DNA from: Deltaproteobacteria bacterium
GTDB lineage: Bacteria; Desulfobacterota; Desulfuromonadia; Geobacterales; JAJYBI01
Direction: 5' to 3'
Assembly: GCA_021779095.1 (NCBI GenBank)
Contig: JAJYBI010000005.1
Span: 1 to 64,000, forward strand
DNA: 64,000 bases
This document shows positions 46,499-56,168 of this stretch, one piece after another. A program made the position numbers and the translations under genes. The stretch's first letter is position 1. Each line of letters begins with the position of its first letter. Below the pieces are notes generated by a model. The model ran no database searches. It was not told where the DNA came from and was given only the letters and a program-made list of their open reading frames with translations.

Positions 46499-49162
46499 AT
46501 GGCGGGCAGAGAACTGGCCAAGGGGTACGAACCCCATGATGTCGAGAAAAAGTGGTACGCGGAGTGGGAAGGGAAGGGGTACTTTCACGCCGCGGCGACC
46601 TCGGACAGAAAACCGTTCAGCATCGTGATCCCGCCGCCGAATGTCACCGGCGCACTCCATATGGGGCATGCCCTCAACAACACCCTGCAGGATATCCTCT
46701 GTCGCTGGAAGCGGATGCAGGGGTACAACGTACTCTGGATGCCCGGGACGGACCATGCGGGGATTGCCACCCAGAACGTGGTGGAGCGTCAACTCGCCGG
46801 CGAGAAGAAGAACCGGCACGACCTCGGCCGCGAGAAGTTCATCGAGCGGGTCTGGCAGTGGAAGGGGGAGTCGGGCGGTCAGATCATCGGCCAGCTGAAG
46901 CGACTCGGTGCCTCCTGTGACTGGGAACGTGAGCGGTTCACCATGGACGAGGGGCTCTCCCGGGCGGTGCGCACGGTGTTCGTGCGGCTGTACGAAGAGG
47001 GGCTCGTCTACCGCGACAACCGGCTCATCAACTGGTGCCCCCGCTGCCACACCGCCCTTTCGGACATCGAGGTGGAGCACGAGGACAAAAAAGGGCACCT
47101 GTGGCATATCCGGTACCCGGTGACCGGTCAGCCGGGCCGTTTCGTCACGGTGGCCACGACCCGTCCCGAGACGATGCTGGGGGACACGGCGGTGGCGGTG
47201 CACCCGGAGGACGAACGATACCGCGAGCTGATCGGCACAACGGTGATCCTGCCGCTGGTGAACCGCGAGATACCGGTCGTGGCCGACGAATATGTGGACC
47301 GGGAGTTCGGTACCGGCGTGGTGAAGATCACCCCGGCGCACGACTTCAACGACTTCGAGGTGGGGACGCGCCATAACCTCGAACGGATCAACGTGTTCGA
47401 CGCATCGGGGATCATCAACGAAGCCGGAGGGCAGTACGCCGGCCTGGACCGGTTCGCCGCCCGGACGCAGATCGTCGCCGACCTGGAGACCGCAGGGCTT
47501 CTGGACAGAATCGATGATCACGCCCTCTCCGTGGGGGGCTGCTACCGCTGCAAGACGGTGGTGGAGCCCTATCTCTCTCTCCAGTGGTACGTGAATGTGG
47601 GGCCGCTGGCGCAGCGGGCCCTTGCAGCGGTGCGTGAGGGGAAGACCCGTATCCTGCCGAAACAGTGGGAGAATACCTACTACGACTGGATGGAGAACAT
47701 CCGCGACTGGTGCATCTCCCGCCAGATCTGGTGGGGACATCGCATCCCCGCCTGGTTCTGCGACAGCTGCGGGAAGGTGACGGTGGCGATGGAGGACCCT
47801 TCTAGCTGTGCAAGTTGCGGCAGCGTCGAGATTCACCAGGAGACCGACGTCCTCGATACCTGGTTTTCGTCCGCCCTCTGGCCGTTCTCTACCATGGGGT
47901 GGCCGGACGAGACGCCCGAGCTGGCGACCTTCTATCCCACCTCCTGCCTTGTTACCGGCTTCGACATCCTCTTCTTCTGGGTGGCCCGGATGATGATGAT
48001 GGGGCTGCATTTCATGGACGAGGTGCCGTTCGCCGACGTCTACATCCATGCCCTGGTGCGTGACGCCCAGGGGCAGAAGATGTCCAAGTCCAAGGGGAAC
48101 GTCATCGACCCGCTGACGGTCATCGACCAGTACGGCACCGACGCCTTCCGGTTCACCCTGGCGGCCTTCGCCGCACAGGGGCGCGACATCAAGCTGGCGG
48201 AGGACCGGATCGCCGGTTATCGCAACTTCTGCAACAAGGTCTGGAACGCCGCCCGCTTCACACTCATGAACCTGGAAGGATTCGCGCCCGATGCGGTGAA
48301 GCTCGAAGAGGTTACGCTCTCCGACGGCGACAAGTGGATACTGCACCGGCTGAACGAAACCGCACGCGCCACGGCGGAGGCGCTTGCCGGCTACCATTTC
48401 AACGAGGCGGCCATGGGGCTCTACCAGTTCACCTGGAGCGAGTTCTGCGACTGGTACCTGGAACTTTCCAAGCGGGACCTGTACGGCGACGACCCGGAAC
48501 GGAAACGGGTGGCGCAGTACGTACTCTGGTACACCCTGGAGAGTCTCTTGCGGCTCCTGCATCCGTTCATGCCGTTCATCAGCGAGGAGATCTGGCAGAC
48601 GCTTCCCGGTGAGAAGGGGGTGCCGAGCATCATGCTCGCCCCGTACCCCGAGCCGTGCGAGGAGCTGTCGTTCCCGAGCGCCGCCGCCGGGATGGAGCAG
48701 GTCATGGCGGTCATCGGCGGCATCCGCAACATCCGTGGCGAGATGGAGGTGCCTCCCAGCAAGGAGATCGCCGTGATCCTCTCCTGTGGTTCAGAGGAGA
48801 GCCTGCGGATCATGAGGCACGGCGAGGGGGCCATCGTCAGTCTCGCCCGCGTCTCCAGTCTGGCCATCGGCCGCGACCTGGAAAAGCCGGAGGACGCCTC
48901 CATCCAGGTGGCCGGCGACGTGCAGATCTTCGTGCCACTGAAGGGGCTCGTGAATGTGGAAGAGGAAGAGAAGCGGCTCCTGAAGGAGATCGGCAAGGTA
49001 GAAAAAGAGATCGAGCAGTTCGCGAATAAACTCCAGAATCCGAGCTTCGTCGATCGCGCCCCGGCGGACGTCGTGGCGAAGGAGCGCGAGAAGCTTGCCG
49101 AGGCGACCGCCAAGCGTGAGGTGCTGGCGGAGAGCCTGGAAAAGATCAGAAGACTCGTGTAA
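46499..49162 (+). CDS. valS: Valyl-tRNA synthetase
   Basis: ValS charges tRNA-Val. The 887-residue class I synthetase has the HIGH motif as HMGH (PPNVTGALHMGHALNNT), a large CP1 editing insertion, the KMSKS motif exact in GQKMSKSKGNVIDP, and the C-terminal coiled coil (EEEKRLLKEIGKVEKEIEQF) typical of ValS. The start ATG 46499 follows GAGG by eight bases; an in-frame TTG six bases earlier is less likely. A four-Cys pair cluster (CDSCGKV, CASCGSVEI) near residue 423 is a zinc-binding insertion known in this family. It precedes pilD by 43 bases. Confidence 0.98.
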   Translation: MAGRELAKGYEPHDVEKKWYAEWEGKGYFHAAATSDRKPFSIVIPPPNVTGALHMGHALNNTLQDILCRWKRMQGYNVLWMPGTDHAGIATQNVVERQLAGEKKNRHDLGREKFIERVWQWKGESGGQIIGQLKRLGASCDWERERFTMDEGLSRAVRTVFVRLYEEGLVYRDNRLINWCPRCHTALSDIEVEHEDKKGHLWHIRYPVTGQPGRFVTVATTRPETMLGDTAVAVHPEDERYRELIGTTVILPLVNREIPVVADEYVDREFGTGVVKITPAHDFNDFEVGTRHNLERINVFDASGIINEAGGQYAGLDRFAARTQIVADLETAGLLDRIDDHALSVGGCYRCKTVVEPYLSLQWYVNVGPLAQRALAAVREGKTRILPKQWENTYYDWMENIRDWCISRQIWWGHRIPAWFCDSCGKVTVAMEDPSSCASCGSVEIHQETDVLDTWFSSALWPFSTMGWPDETPELATFYPTSCLVTGFDILFFWVARMMMMGLHFMDEVPFADVYIHALVRDAQGQKMSKSKGNVIDPLTVIDQYGTDAFRFTLAAFAAQGRDIKLAEDRIAGYRNFCNKVWNAARFTLMNLEGFAPDAVKLEEVTLSDGDKWILHRLNETARATAEALAGYHFNEAAMGLYQFTWSEFCDWYLELSKRDLYGDDPERKRVAQYVLWYTLESLLRLLHPFMPFISEEIWQTLPGEKGVPSIMLAPYPEPCEELSFPSAAAGMEQVMAVIGGIRNIRGEMEVPPSKEIAVILSCGSEESLRIMRHGEGAIVSLARVSSLAIGRDLEKPEDASIQVAGDVQIFVPLKGLVNVEEEEKRLLKEIGKVEKEIEQFANKLQNPSFVDRAPADVVAKEREKLAEATAKREVLAESLEKIRRLV

Positions 49163-49205
49163 TGCAGGTGTGTTTCGTCGTTATTCTCGTTCGTACTGGT
49201 GATAG

Positions 49206-50183
49206 ATGACGTATCCCCTTGTCGTATATCTCATCCCGTTCGTCTTCGGCGCCGTGGTCGGCTCGTTCCTGAACGTCTGCATCTACCGGGTGCCGAAGGA
49301 CGAATCGGTGGTGTTCCCGCCATCCCACTGTCCCCGGTGCGACTACCGGATCCGCTGGTACGACAACATTCCGATCGTCAGCTATCTTCTCCTGCGGGGG
49401 AACTGCCGGTCGTGCGGGTGCCGTATCTCACCCCTGTATCCGCTGGTGGAACTGCTGAACGGCCTCCTTACCATGTTCCTGTTCCTTCGGTTCGGAGCGA
49501 CCCCGACGTTTCTGGTGTTGTTTCTTTTCTGCGCCGCCCTCGTCGTTATCACCTTCATCGACCTGGAACACCAGATCATCCCCGACGTCATTTCCGTCCC
49601 GGGCATCCTGGTCGGCTACCTCGCTTCGCTGTTCGTTCCCGTCTTTTCGTACAGGGTGTTTCTTTCCGGCATCACGACGGGGTTCGGTACTCTCCTGATC
49701 CTGCTGGCCGGCTACCGCTGGCTGACCCGGAGGGAGGACGAGCCGGGAGTGCTCAAGGAACTGGTGCAGTTGTCGTTGTTCGCTGCTCCGGCAGCACTTG
49801 CCGCATGGCACTACGCCCCGCTGTTTCCCTTTCACTCCTGGGCGGACTCACTGTCCGGCATACTCGTTGGCGGCGGCAGCCTCCTGCTGGTCGCATCCGC
49901 CTACGCAGCAATCGCCGGGCGCGAGGGGATGGGGGGGGGCGATATCAAGCTCCTTGCCATGATGGGGGCGTTTCTCGGCTGGCGTGCCATCCCGTTCATC
50001 GTTTTCGCCGGTTCGCTCGTCGGATCGGTCATCGGCATCACCGTCATGGTGCTCCAGAAGAAGGACAGCAAGCTGGCACTGCCGTTCGGACCGTTCCTTG
50101 CTTTCGGTGCGGTGTTGTATATATTCTTCGGCAGGCAGATAATCCACTGGTACCTCCACCTCGGAGGTGCATCGGGGGGGTAG
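49206..50183 (+). CDS. pilD: Type IV prepilin peptidase/methyltransferase PilD
   Basis: PilD cleaves type IV prepilin and pseudopilin leaders after Gly and methylates the new N terminus, in the cytoplasmic membrane. The cytoplasmic zinc site has two CxxC pairs, C42/C45 and C67/C70. The two catalytic Asp are D119 (FIDLEHQIIPD) and D246 (GMGGGDIKLLAMMG). Several membrane helices are visible. At 325 residues it is longer than the usual 260-290; the extra part lies at about residues 175-220 (VLKELVQLSLFAAPAAL). The GGGD codons include a run of nine G (49931-49939). It heads the pilus region and should process all five prepilin-like proteins encoded downstream. Confidence 0.96.
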   Translation: MTYPLVVYLIPFVFGAVVGSFLNVCIYRVPKDESVVFPPSHCPRCDYRIRWYDNIPIVSYLLLRGNCRSCGCRISPLYPLVELLNGLLTMFLFLRFGATPTFLVLFLFCAALVVITFIDLEHQIIPDVISVPGILVGYLASLFVPVFSYRVFLSGITTGFGTLLILLAGYRWLTRREDEPGVLKELVQLSLFAAPAALAAWHYAPLFPFHSWADSLSGILVGGGSLLLVASAYAAIAGREGMGGGDIKLLAMMGAFLGWRAIPFIVFAGSLVGSVIGITVMVLQKKDSKLALPFGPFLAFGAVLYIFFGRQIIHWYLHLGGASGG

Positions 50184-50193
50184 CCGTACCGTC

Positions 50194-51690
50194 ATGACGC
50201 CCACACGATTCCGCCTTACCTTTGCCATCCTGTCGGCACTCGCCGGTCTCCTGCTCCTGACCTGGCTGCTGCTGAGCCTCATCTCATTCAAAACCGCCGA
50301 AAACGATCTCTATACCCAGAAACGCGATGCCATGCATCTCGTCCTCTCTTCCGCGCTCTCGCTGTTTCCGGAGAGGGCGGCCACGACGAATGCGGTGACG
50401 GCCGATTCGGCTTTCGTCCGATATTGCGTACAACTTGCCCGCGACCCCCGTTTTGCCGGCATGCTGGTGATAGACCGTGCCGGTATCGGCGTGTATCGTA
50501 ACGGCGCCCTTGCCCAATCCGACCCGCTGCTGGTTCGTATCGCCACGCAGGGGGGAGAGGCTGCCCAGTTACTGGACGGACGTCACTACCTTGCGGTCTA
50601 TCTCCCCGTGGCGTCCGCCGGCAGGATAATTGGCGGCGCCAAGCTCGTGTTCTCCCTGACCGCGGAACATGCGCGGCTTTTGAGGTCGCGCAACCTGTTT
50701 CTGGCGTACTTCGTCCTCGATTTCCTGCTCCTGCTTGCCATCGGTTCCTGGCTGCTCTCCCGCATCGTCATTGTGCCGATCACCCGGCTGCTGTCCGCGA
50801 CCCGGCGGGTTGCTGACGGGGACTACACCCACAAGGTGCATGTACCCGGCTGCGCCGAATTCGCCGAGCTTGCGGAATCGTTCAATACCATGATCGGGAC
50901 ACTGAACGACAAGCAGGTCGAGGTCGAGCGTCACGTCGCCTCGCTGGAGGAGACCAACCGGGCGCTGGCCGCAGCCCGCGAGGAAACGCTCCGCTCGGAG
51001 AAGATGGCGTCCGTAGGGCTGCTTGCCGCCGGGATGGCTCACGAGATCGGTACGCCACTCGCTTCCATCATGGGATATGCGACCCTCCTCTCCGACGAAT
51101 TGGGGGGGGATGAGGAAAAGTCCGATTATCTGCGTCGCATGCAGGACGATGCATCCCGTATCGACCGGATTATTCACGGACTGCTGGATTTTGCCCGGCC
51201 GGCCGAAGGACTCCGGGAAGAGGTTGCACTGGCCGGACTGATTCGCTGCACGCTCGAACTCGTGCAGCAGCAGGGGGCATTCAAGCGGATTTCCGTTGCG
51301 ACGAAGATTCCCGACGGTATTCCACCGATCCTCGCAGACCGGAACCAGTTGCAGCAGGTCTTCATCAATCTGTTCCTCAACGCCCGGGACGCCATGCCCG
51401 GCGGCGGAGAACTTTCCGTGTCCGTCAACACCGTTACGGACAAGACGGGGAGGATCACCGTCGAGATCCGTGATACGGGGTGCGGCATCGCAGCCGGGGA
51501 TCTGCCGAAGATATTCGATCCGTTCTTCACCACCAAGGAGCCGGGGAAGGGAACGGGACTCGGCCTGGCCATCAGCGCCAGGATCGTGGAAAGTTTCGGC
51601 GGCAGCATCGACGTGGAGAGCGCACCTGGAGCGGGTACCTGCTTTCGGTTGTGGCTGCCGACTGTAACGGATGGAGAGGAGAGGGGATGA
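50194..51690 (+). CDS. PilS/NtrB-like membrane histidine kinase
   Basis: This 498-residue sensor kinase is paired with the sigma54 activator that overlaps it by four bases (ATGA). It has a membrane helix at about 8-33, a periplasmic sensor domain (about 35-165), a second helix at about 167-192 and HAMP (about 190-245). HisKA is [20 protein letters not shown] with H283. The ATPase shows [22 protein letters not shown] and GTGLGLAI. There is no PAS domain. By position after pilD it may be the PilS of this pilus system, but classical PilS has six membrane helices and this has two. So the symbol is left blank. Confidence 0.9.
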   Translation: MTPTRFRLTFAILSALAGLLLLTWLLLSLISFKTAENDLYTQKRDAMHLVLSSALSLFPERAATTNAVTADSAFVRYCVQLARDPRFAGMLVIDRAGIGVYRNGALAQSDPLLVRIATQGGEAAQLLDGRHYLAVYLPVASAGRIIGGAKLVFSLTAEHARLLRSRNLFLAYFVLDFLLLLAIGSWLLSRIVIVPITRLLSATRRVADGDYTHKVHVPGCAEFAELAESFNTMIGTLNDKQVEVERHVASLEETNRALAAAREETLRSEKMASVGLLAAGMAHEIGTPLASIMGYATLLSDELGGDEEKSDYLRRMQDDASRIDRIIHGLLDFARPAEGLREEVALAGLIRCTLELVQQQGAFKRISVATKIPDGIPPILADRNQLQQVFINLFLNARDAMPGGGELSVSVNTVTDKTGRITVEIRDTGCGIAAGDLPKIFDPFFTTKEPGKGTGLGLAISARIVESFGGSIDVESAPGAGTCFRLWLPTVTDGEERG

Positions 51691-53072
51691 TGGGGAAGGG
51701 GCCGGGGAAATTAAGGTCGGTTCTTGTCGTGGATGACGAGGAAAACCTGCGGCACATGCTTTCCGTGACCCTGGGAAAGCAGGGGTACGCCGTCGATCAG
51801 GCAGCCAACGGGGAAGAGGCGCTGGAAAAGTCGACTGTCCGCGATTACGACTTTATCCTCTGCGACATCAGGATGCCGGTCATGGATGGCCCCGCGTTTC
51901 TCGCACGGATGGTGGAGCGGGGCGGCGGGACGACGATCATCATGATGTCCGCGTACGGAACCATGACCGATGCGCTCGACTGTATGAAGCAGGGGGCCTA
52001 CGATTTCATCTCGAAACCGTTCAAGAACGACGAGATCGTACTCACTCTCCGGAAGGCGGAAGAACGGGAGAAGTTGAAGCGGGAGAATCGCCGGCTCAAA
52101 AAACTGCTCGGGCGAGAATATTCGTTCGCGCATATTTACAGCAAGAACCCGCGGATGCAGGAGATATTCACCCTCGTACGCAAGGTGGCGGATTTCCGGA
52201 CGACGGTCCTCGTCCTCGGTGAATCGGGGACGGGGAAGGAATTGATCGCCCGGGCAGTGCATTTCAACAGCAACCGGCGGTCCGCACCGTTTGTTGCCGT
52301 CAACTGCGGTGCAATCCCCGAGTCGCTCCTGGAAAGCGAACTGTTCGGGCACGTCCGCGGCGCGTTTACCGATGCGTCAGGTGACAAGGCCGGTCTGTTC
52401 GAACAGGCGAATGGCGGTACCCTTTTCCTGGACGAGATCGGCGAATTGCCCCTGCCGCTTCAGGTCAAACTGCTGCGGGTCCTCCAGGAGGGAGAGATCA
52501 GACGGGTCGGTGCCACCGCATCCGTGCCGATTGATGCCAGGGTCATCTCGGCCACGTCGAAGGACCTCGCCCGGGAGGTGGCGGAGCAACGGTTCAGGGA
52601 GGACCTCTTTTTCCGGTTGAACGTGTTCAGTATCGTTCTCCCCCCGCTGCGCGAACGACTGGAAGATATCCCGTTGCTGGTAGACCATTTTCTGGAAAAA
52701 TACGGCGAGCGATACGGTCTGTTCGGTGTCAGTGTCACCTCCGGCTTCATCCATGCCCTGATGGAATACACATGGCCCGGAAACGTCCGCGAACTGGAAA
52801 ACTGCGTTGAAAGGGCGCTGGTTTTGTGCGATGGCGGTGATATCGATGAGCCGTGTCTTCCTGCAACGGTCAGGGCCATGCTAACTGACGAGGTGTGTAC
52901 GTCATCGGAAGAGGAATCCCTTTCCATCAAGCGGGCGGAAGCCGCGCTGGAACGGAGGCTTATTGCCAAGGCGCTTGCCGTGACGGGCGGCAACCGGACG
53001 CACGCGGCAAAACTCCTCGATATCAGCCATCGTGCGCTTCTTTACAAAATCAAGGAGTTTGGCATATGCTGA
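51687..53072 (+). CDS. Sigma54-dependent response regulator, NtrC/PilR type
   Basis: This 461-residue activator has a receiver (residues 10-125; phospho-Asp D60 in [10 protein letters not shown]), a sigma54-interacting AAA+ domain and a Fis-type helix-turn-helix. Walker A is [16 protein letters not shown], the GAFTDA sigma54 contact loop is present ([11 protein letters not shown]), and Walker B is [14 protein letters not shown]. The C terminus ([20 protein letters not shown]) is the Fis domain. It is phosphorylated presumably by the kinase overlapping it. Its genomic neighbours suggest control of pilus genes, but I could not find a matching sigma54 promoter in front of the minor pilins. Confidence 0.93.
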   Translation: MMGKGPGKLRSVLVVDDEENLRHMLSVTLGKQGYAVDQAANGEEALEKSTVRDYDFILCDIRMPVMDGPAFLARMVERGGGTTIIMMSAYGTMTDALDCMKQGAYDFISKPFKNDEIVLTLRKAEEREKLKRENRRLKKLLGREYSFAHIYSKNPRMQEIFTLVRKVADFRTTVLVLGESGTGKELIARAVHFNSNRRSAPFVAVNCGAIPESLLESELFGHVRGAFTDASGDKAGLFEQANGGTLFLDEIGELPLPLQVKLLRVLQEGEIRRVGATASVPIDARVISATSKDLAREVAEQRFREDLFFRLNVFSIVLPPLRERLEDIPLLVDHFLEKYGERYGLFGVSVTSGFIHALMEYTWPGNVRELENCVERALVLCDGGDIDEPCLPATVRAMLTDEVCTSSEEESLSIKRAEAALERRLIAKALAVTGGNRTHAAKLLDISHRALLYKIKEFGIC

Positions 53073-53199
53073 CCTCTGTACGGTAAAAGAATGCTTGACC
53101 AAAATGGTTGGTATGGTGTAATGATGTGGTCGTTCGGTAATCGCAGGACGATTGTTTCGCTGATTGCTTGCAGAGACTTCACCGGAAAGGCGGTGGACT

Positions 53200-53787
53200 A
53201 TGCGGGATTATTGGTGCCGATACCACATTGCGATTGGCCACGTGACGCGGGTACGTTATGGTTTCACTCTTCTGGAACTTCTGATAACCATCGCTCTCAT
53301 TAGTGTGCTATATGCCATTGCCGTGCCTTTGGTGCGCAGTATCCATGACGATTGCTGTCTCAAGGCTGCCGTTCTGGAAATCACCGAGATGATCAAGGAG
53401 GGCCGGCTCAATGCCCAGGGAGAGAAGTATTATGCCGTCGGCTTTACACCCGCCAGCGGGCGGGTGGCATTGATTTCGGACAGAGGCCCCGACGGACAAT
53501 GGAACACGAACGACGATACGGTGATACGTTCATTCACCTTGCCATCCAACGGAGCGGAACTGAAGTTCGGCTACGGTAGTCACGGACCTTTGCCCAAGCG
53601 AGGGGCCGATGCGGACGGCGTCACGTTTCAGAACAACAATACGCTTATCTGCAATCCTGAACTCACCGGTTCCAGTGGTGCGGTTTATCTGATTGCCCGC
53701 AGCGGCTCGGCACGGGCAATATTGGTCAATTCTACGGATTTTGAATGGACGGTGTGGCGCTGGGAGGGGAAATGGGTCATGCAATAA
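53200..53787 (+). CDS. Minor pilin, GspH/FimT family (first copy)
   Basis: The protein has a class III prepilin signal: VRYG^FTLLELLITIALISVLYA, with cleavage after Gly, F+1, E+5 and a hydrophobic helix. The mature part is a beta-rich GspH/FimT domain ending FEWTVWRWEGKWVMQ. From ATG 53200 it has 195 residues and a 21-residue leader; from GTG 53242 the leader would be seven residues, the typical length. AAGG and GGTGG lie upstream of the ATG, whereas the GTG has no good site. Minor pilins prime pilus assembly. PilD should process it. A perfect hairpin follows it. Confidence 0.85.
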   Translation: MRDYWCRYHIAIGHVTRVRYGFTLLELLITIALISVLYAIAVPLVRSIHDDCCLKAAVLEITEMIKEGRLNAQGEKYYAVGFTPASGRVALISDRGPDGQWNTNDDTVIRSFTLPSNGAELKFGYGSHGPLPKRGADADGVTFQNNNTLICNPELTGSSGAVYLIARSGSARAILVNSTDFEWTVWRWEGKWVMQ

Positions 53788-53813
53788 ATGCGGTGTATTG
53801 ACCGTACTTCTTG

Positions 53814-53842
53814 ACAGGCTATGCATTTTTTGCATAGCCTGT
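53814..53842 (+). terminator. Perfect 12-base stem-loop after the first minor pilin
   Basis: ACAGGCTATGCA pairs perfectly with TGCATAGCCTGT around five T, followed by the moderately T-rich GTTGTTTGATTT. It probably terminates or stabilises the fimT-like transcript, so that the genes from 53963 need a separate promoter or readthrough. Confidence 0.7.
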
Positions 53843-53962
53843 GTTGTTTGATTTCGTTATTACGATGTATTCATAGGTAGTTACACGCGCTGGATCAACG
53901 GCATTTGATTTGCATTGACTACTGGCAAGATAACACATCCTTTGATGGAAGGTGGCTGGAAG

Positions 53963-54745
53963 ATGAGACTCTGTTTGTTAATGGTTTTTGCGTTCCTGTT
54001 CACGGTGACTACGGCATTTGCTTTTCCTCAGACCAAGCCGGGCGTGGATTGCGCCTCGTGTCACACGCTGTCCGTCAAGGAGGCAAACGACCTCATCGGA
54101 AAGTTGATTCCAGGAGGCAAGGTCGTCGAGGTTAAGCAGTCACCGGTAAAGGGGTTGTTTGAACTGCACCTTGAAAGCAATGGACGGGTAGGGATTGCCC
54201 ATGTGGATTACAGCAAGAAGTACATAGTTTCCGGTTTGATCTATGATATTGCTTCAGGCGCAACGACTACCCCCATTACTCCTCCAAAGCCTGAAAAAGT
54301 GGATTTATCCCGCATTCCTCTGACTGATTCGGTAGTAATGGGTAACCCGAAAGGGACAAAGAAACTGATTGTGTTCACCGACCCGGAGTGCCCTTTTTGC
54401 AAGAGGTTGCATTCAGAGTTGAAAAAGCTTGTGGCCATGGACCCGGACGTCGTCGTGTATGTAAAGATGTTTCCACTTCGCATGCATCCTCAGGCCTATG
54501 ACGTTGCACGAGCCATTTTGACTTCCAAGGACCCTGTTGGCGCACTTGACAAGGTGTTCGAGAAGTCAGAACAGCTGAAACCTGAGGGCGATGCCGGAAA
54601 AGATGCTGTGAACCAGTCAATCAAACTGGGTGAGTCACTCGGTGTTACCTCCACTCCGACGCTGGTGTTCTCAGATGGTACATTGCAGCCGGGAGCCAGT
54701 GATGCCGCATCGATATTGCAAAAGCTGAACGGTGTATCCAGGTAA
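53963..54745 (+). CDS. DsbC-like thiol-disulfide oxidoreductase with a CxxCH heme motif
   Basis: The 260-residue secreted protein has a signal peptide (about 1-20, cleavage near FAFP). Directly after it is DCASCHTLS: C30-A-S-C33-H34 is a c-type heme attachment motif. An N-terminal domain similar to the DsbC/DsbG dimerisation domain follows (LIGKLIPGGKVVEVKQSPVK, then YIVSGLIYDI). The thioredoxin-fold domain carries the redox pair C143-P-F-C146 (FTDPECPFCKRL) and the cis-Pro stretch SLGVTSTPTLVFSDG. DsbC enzymes isomerise disulfides in exported proteins. Located just before pilV-pilW-pilX-pilY1, it may fold disulfides of PilY1 or of heme proteins. A start at ATG 53963 follows AAGGTGG. Whether heme is attached is inference. 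Confidence 0.85.
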   Translation: MRLCLLMVFAFLFTVTTAFAFPQTKPGVDCASCHTLSVKEANDLIGKLIPGGKVVEVKQSPVKGLFELHLESNGRVGIAHVDYSKKYIVSGLIYDIASGATTTPITPPKPEKVDLSRIPLTDSVVMGNPKGTKKLIVFTDPECPFCKRLHSELKKLVAMDPDVVVYVKMFPLRMHPQAYDVARAILTSKDPVGALDKVFEKSEQLKPEGDAGKDAVNQSIKLGESLGVTSTPTLVFSDGTLQPGASDAASILQKLNGVSR

Positions 54746-54774
54746 CTTAACCGTTTGTAAAGGGGTAGGGAAAG

Positions 54775-55290
54775 ATGGGTGAAAACAGCGTGGTAGAACC
54801 GGCAAACATTACAAGCTGTCTCCCAGGTGAACCGCCCGTACCGTTGCCGGAACAGTCACCGTCTTTTGTGACATGTAATGACGGCGGATTTACCCTCCTG
54901 GAGGTTCTCGTCGCGTTGACGATCCTGGCCATCGGGGTAATGGCCGTCGTCAGCATGCAGACTGTTGCCATGAGATCCAATACCATCGCCTACAGGATAA
55001 CCGCAGCTTCCAACCTTGGACAGGAAGCACTGGAAGACATCCTGTCCAAGGATATCACGGACCCGATTTTTTTAACATCGGTCAATAATCAGGTGTACGA
55101 TCTGGACCCCGACACTGCTGCGACGACGCGCACTGTTGCAGGTGCGGGTACATACGGTGCGACGTATTCGACCACCGTTGGCCCGGATGGCTCGGGCAAT
55201 ATACCGTCAGGTATAACTAAGGTAACCGTTACGATAACCGGTACTGGCATCAACCCCGTTTCGTTTACCGGTTACAAGAGGACGATATGA
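54775..55290 (+). CDS. pilV: Type IV pilus minor pilin PilV
   Basis: The 171-residue protein carries the PilV-type prepilin signal GG^FTLLEVLVALTILAIGVMAV, then the PilV pattern MQTVAMRSNTIAYRITAASN. The tail (GITKVTVTITGTG) is beta-rich. From ATG 54775 the leader is 38 residues, unusually long and Pro-rich; GTG 54868 would give a seven-residue leader. AGGG precedes the ATG. PilV, PilW, PilX and PilY1 form the pilus-tip priming complex in other species. Its stop overlaps the start of the next gene (ATGA). Confidence 0.88.
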   Translation: MGENSVVEPANITSCLPGEPPVPLPEQSPSFVTCNDGGFTLLEVLVALTILAIGVMAVVSMQTVAMRSNTIAYRITAASNLGQEALEDILSKDITDPIFLTSVNNQVYDLDPDTAATTRTVAGAGTYGATYSTTVGPDGSGNIPSGITKVTVTITGTGINPVSFTGYKRTI

Positions 55291-56168
55291 AATTCATTCG
55301 ACGTAACGGCGGGTTTTCGCTGGTGGAAGTCCTGGTAGTGATGCTTATACTCGGCATATCCGTCAGTGCCATCTACTCGTTGTACCTTACCCACCTGAAA
55401 AATGCCTATACGCAGGATGCCGCACTCGAAGTGCAGCAGAATCTGCGTATGGGGATGGATACCATCAGCCGCGATCTCAGGATGGATGGGCTGTTCGTTC
55501 CGCTTTCCAACTCGGCAATAGGGGCCGGTCCGTACGGCTCATATTCGACGAGCATCACCCTTAATTCTGCGTCGCCGACCGGACAGTTAGTCAACATCGT
55601 GCAGGATGAAGAAATCGCCACGCCCTCGGCCACCTACACGGCCGTTGTAAATTCCAAGTCTGGGCTGTTCGTTGGCGACTTTATCCGGGTGATACGACCC
55701 GCCACCTCGCAGCCCGTGTTTCAATCATTCTCGTCACTGAAAATAAGCGGCTTAGCGACCTATTCCGCTGGCCCGCCGGCCTTGTACAGCGTTTCATTTC
55801 AACAATCCCCTACCGCGAATGTCTTTCCGGTCGGCAACGATGTAAAGGCGGGAGACGTAATCGTAAAGGATGCATATACCACTTCAGGGGCGTATGACAC
55901 GTTGTCGTACTATGGGGTAACCGGCGGCGATTGCCCGGCGGGGCAGATGTGCCTTGCCAGATCGGTTAACGGCAGTGCGCCCGACATCGTTGCGGGCAAT
56001 CTTACCTCCATACGATTCAGATACATATTGACTGATGGTTCCGAAAGCAATAACCCTACGGATGTAAGCTCGGTGCGGGCCGTACGGGTGACCCTTGCGG
56101 GACAGGCTTCTTCTGGCAGCGGGAAGCGGGAACTTACCTCGGTAGTTTACATGAGGAACAAGCGATGA
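55287..56168 (+). CDS. pilW: Type IV pilus minor pilin PilW
   Basis: The 293-residue product begins MKFIRRNGG^FSLVEVLVVMLILGIS, a nine-residue prepilin leader. The length and the region MGMDTISRDLRMDGLF are typical of PilW. The C-terminal part has the pattern RYILTDGSESNN, then VRAVRVTLAGQA and VVYMRNKR. It contains a Cys pair (GGDCPAGQMCLARS) likely to form a disulfide. It overlaps pilV and pilX by four bases each, so the three are translated together. Confidence 0.9.
   Translation: MKFIRRNGGFSLVEVLVVMLILGISVSAIYSLYLTHLKNAYTQDAALEVQQNLRMGMDTISRDLRMDGLFVPLSNSAIGAGPYGSYSTSITLNSASPTGQLVNIVQDEEIATPSATYTAVVNSKSGLFVGDFIRVIRPATSQPVFQSFSSLKISGLATYSAGPPALYSVSFQQSPTANVFPVGNDVKAGDVIVKDAYTTSGAYDTLSYYGVTGGDCPAGQMCLARSVNGSAPDIVAGNLTSIRFRYILTDGSESNNPTDVSSVRAVRVTLAGQASSGSGKRELTSVVYMRNKR

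Noticed and set aside
46466-48562. 698-codon open frame antisense to valS
   Set aside because: Shadow of valS; no motifs.
53073-53199. Sigma54 promoter for the minor pilin operon
   Set aside because: No GG-N10-GC arrangement with the expected flanks was found, although a sigma54 activator gene lies directly upstream.
53788-53962. GEMM (cyclic dinucleotide) riboswitch in front of the pilus genes
   Set aside because: The conserved ACGCA and GCC-type blocks are missing; the region holds a plain perfect hairpin.
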